A DNA stretch of 64,000 bases, taken from positions 1,240,001-1,304,000 of the forward strand of contig NZ_BLPG01000001.1 in NCBI RefSeq assembly GCF_011764445.1, read 5' to 3'. The notes beneath the pieces are model-generated. The model ran no database searches. It was not told the DNA's origin and saw only the letters and a program-made list of their open reading frames with translations. Positions 63,164-64,000 of the stretch are shown piece by piece; position 1 is the stretch's first letter, and the number at the start of each line of letters is the position of its first letter. Position numbers and translations under genes: made by a program. Source of the stretch: Phytohabitans rumicis (GTDB taxonomy: Bacteria; Actinomycetota; Actinomycetes; Mycobacteriales; Micromonosporaceae).

Positions 63164-64000
63164 GTGGCCAGGGTGCCGTCAAACCCGTGGAACCAGACCA
63201 CTCGCACACCGGTTTCACCGGTCTCGGTCACGTACCGCGGCCGCGTTCACCGCATGCTGCTCAAACGCGAGTCGTGCAACGTCACCGGGTCCGTCAAGGA
63301 CCGCACCGCCGCCGGCCTGCTGCGCGACCTGCACGCCCGGGAGCCGCTGCGACCCGGCACGGTGGTGGTGGAGTCGACGTCCGGAAATCTCGGCGTCGCG
63401 CTGGCGCACCTACTGGGCAAGCTCGACTGCCGGCTGATCGCGGTCGTCGACCCCAAGATCCCGCAGTCCACGCTGCGGAGCCTGCACGCGAGCGGCGCGA
63501 ACACGCACATGGTGACCGAACCGGACGGGCGAGGTGGCTACCTGCTGAACCGGCTCGAGGCCGTCGCCCGGATCTGCCGCGAGAATCCCGGATACCGCTG
63601 GACCGACCAGTACGGCAACCCCGCCAACCCGCTGATCCACCAGCAAACGACCGGTCCCGAGATCGTCGCTCAGGCGGGCCCGGGCCTCGACGCGATCTAC
63701 GTGGCGGTGTCGACCGGCGGCACGTTGGCGGGGATCTCGGGATACGTCCGGCCGTTGGGCAGGCCCATCCGGCTGGTCGCGGTCGACGCGGCGGCATCGC
63801 TGACCACGTCCAGCCAGGTTGACCCGCGGGCCCCGATCGCGGCGGGCGCCCGGCTGATCCCGGGGATCGGCGCCAGCCGGCCGTCCTCCTTTCTGCACCC
63901 CCGGGCGGTCGACGGTGTGATCGCGGTCGCCGACTCCCGGGCCATCGCGATGTGCCGGATCCTGCTGGAGGACACCGGAATCGACGTCGGCGGGTCGAGT
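63164..64000 (+). CDS. sbnA: SbnA-like PLP synthase for 2,3-diaminopropionate synthesis (3'-truncated by window)
   Basis: The frame is open from 63059 to the window end with no stop. The first candidate starts are GTG at 63164 and 63173, neither with a good ribosome site; ATG at 63254 would cut into the conserved part. The product reads RTPVSPVSVTYRGRVHRMLL, then KRESCNVTGSVKDRTAAGLL with the PLP lysine in SVKDR, TSGNLGVALAHLLG, STGGTLAGISGYV and GIGASRPSSFL, a cysteine-synthase-like fold type II enzyme. SbnA (VioB in viomycin) replaces the phosphate of O-phosphoserine with glutamate, giving the SbnB substrate. The call rests on these motifs and the divergent SbnB neighbour. The C-terminus is missing only because the window ends. 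Confidence 0.82.
   Translation, partial: MARVPSNPWNQTTRTPVSPVSVTYRGRVHRMLLKRESCNVTGSVKDRTAAGLLRDLHAREPLRPGTVVVESTSGNLGVALAHLLGKLDCRLIAVVDPKIPQSTLRSLHASGANTHMVTEPDGRGGYLLNRLEAVARICRENPGYRWTDQYGNPANPLIHQQTTGPEIVAQAGPGLDAIYVAVSTGGTLAGISGYVRPLGRPIRLVAVDAAASLTTSSQVDPRAPIAAGARLIPGIGASRPSSFLHPRAVDGVIAVADSRAIAMCRILLEDTGIDVGGSS

Overview
The window is very GC-rich throughout, with strong third-position G/C bias, GTG and TTG starts and short GTGA/ATGA gene overlaps. Together with a SARP-type regulator, an MbtH protein, paired STAND/TPR ATPases and actinobacterial LanB-like proteins, this points to a filamentous actinomycete. Micromonosporaceae or a relative is a guess from gene style; no rRNA or complete tRNA is present to fix the taxon.

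Left part (1-24.7 kb). The window opens inside an ECF sigma factor gene followed by a one-membrane-span partner protein. A histidine-kinase C-terminal scrap then precedes a compact five-gene minus-strand operon (16322 down to 1696): a 1,321-residue protein, a 55-residue protein, a LamG/tail-fibre-like protein, a ComEC-like metallo-beta-lactamase-fold protein that lacks key metal ligands, and an 1,918-residue DUF6603-like protein. I know no function for this set. Remnants of an EAL domain and of a LacI-type regulator lie just beyond it. Next come a small 150-residue protein coupled to a STAND/TPR ATPase, and a paralogous STAND/TPR ATPase facing it, the two genes overlapping by 4 bp at their 3' ends.

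Junction (24.7-26.7 kb). A universal-stress-protein fragment, a terminator hairpin and a 42-nt 3' fragment of a tRNA-Pro gene are followed by about 1.5 kb of apparently degraded DNA containing a 12-bp inverted repeat. The tRNA fragment with the terminator on its left looks like an attachment-site scar, with the inserted DNA to the right.

Right part (26.7-64 kb). This is a hybrid NRPS/PKS biosynthetic cluster cut off at the right edge. It holds a LuxR-type HTH gene, an MFS exporter, a SARP-NB-ARC-TPR regulator, a diaminobutyrate aminotransferase (EctB-like), three NRPS genes (C-A-PCP-C-A-PCP; C-A-PCP-C-PCP; A-PCP-C-A-PCP), a luciferase-like flavin oxidoreductase, MbtH, two tandem lantibiotic-dehydratase (LanB)-like proteins, a type II thioesterase, a one-module PKS (KS-AT-KR-DH-ACP), a carbamoyltransferase and SbnB/SbnA-type 2,3-diaminopropionate synthesis enzymes. 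By-eye specificity codes match serine exactly in one module and glycine at nine of ten positions in another. The gene set predicts a peptide with diaminopropionate (possibly carbamoylated), diaminobutyrate, serine and glycine units, extended by one malonate. Two LanB proteins with no precursor peptide or LanC in view, in an NRPS cluster, is the most unusual feature.

Data quality. Ten single-frame breaks occur in otherwise intact genes. Seven sit at runs of four or five G/C that appear one base short. I treat these as likely sequencing errors and give whole-gene coordinates across them.
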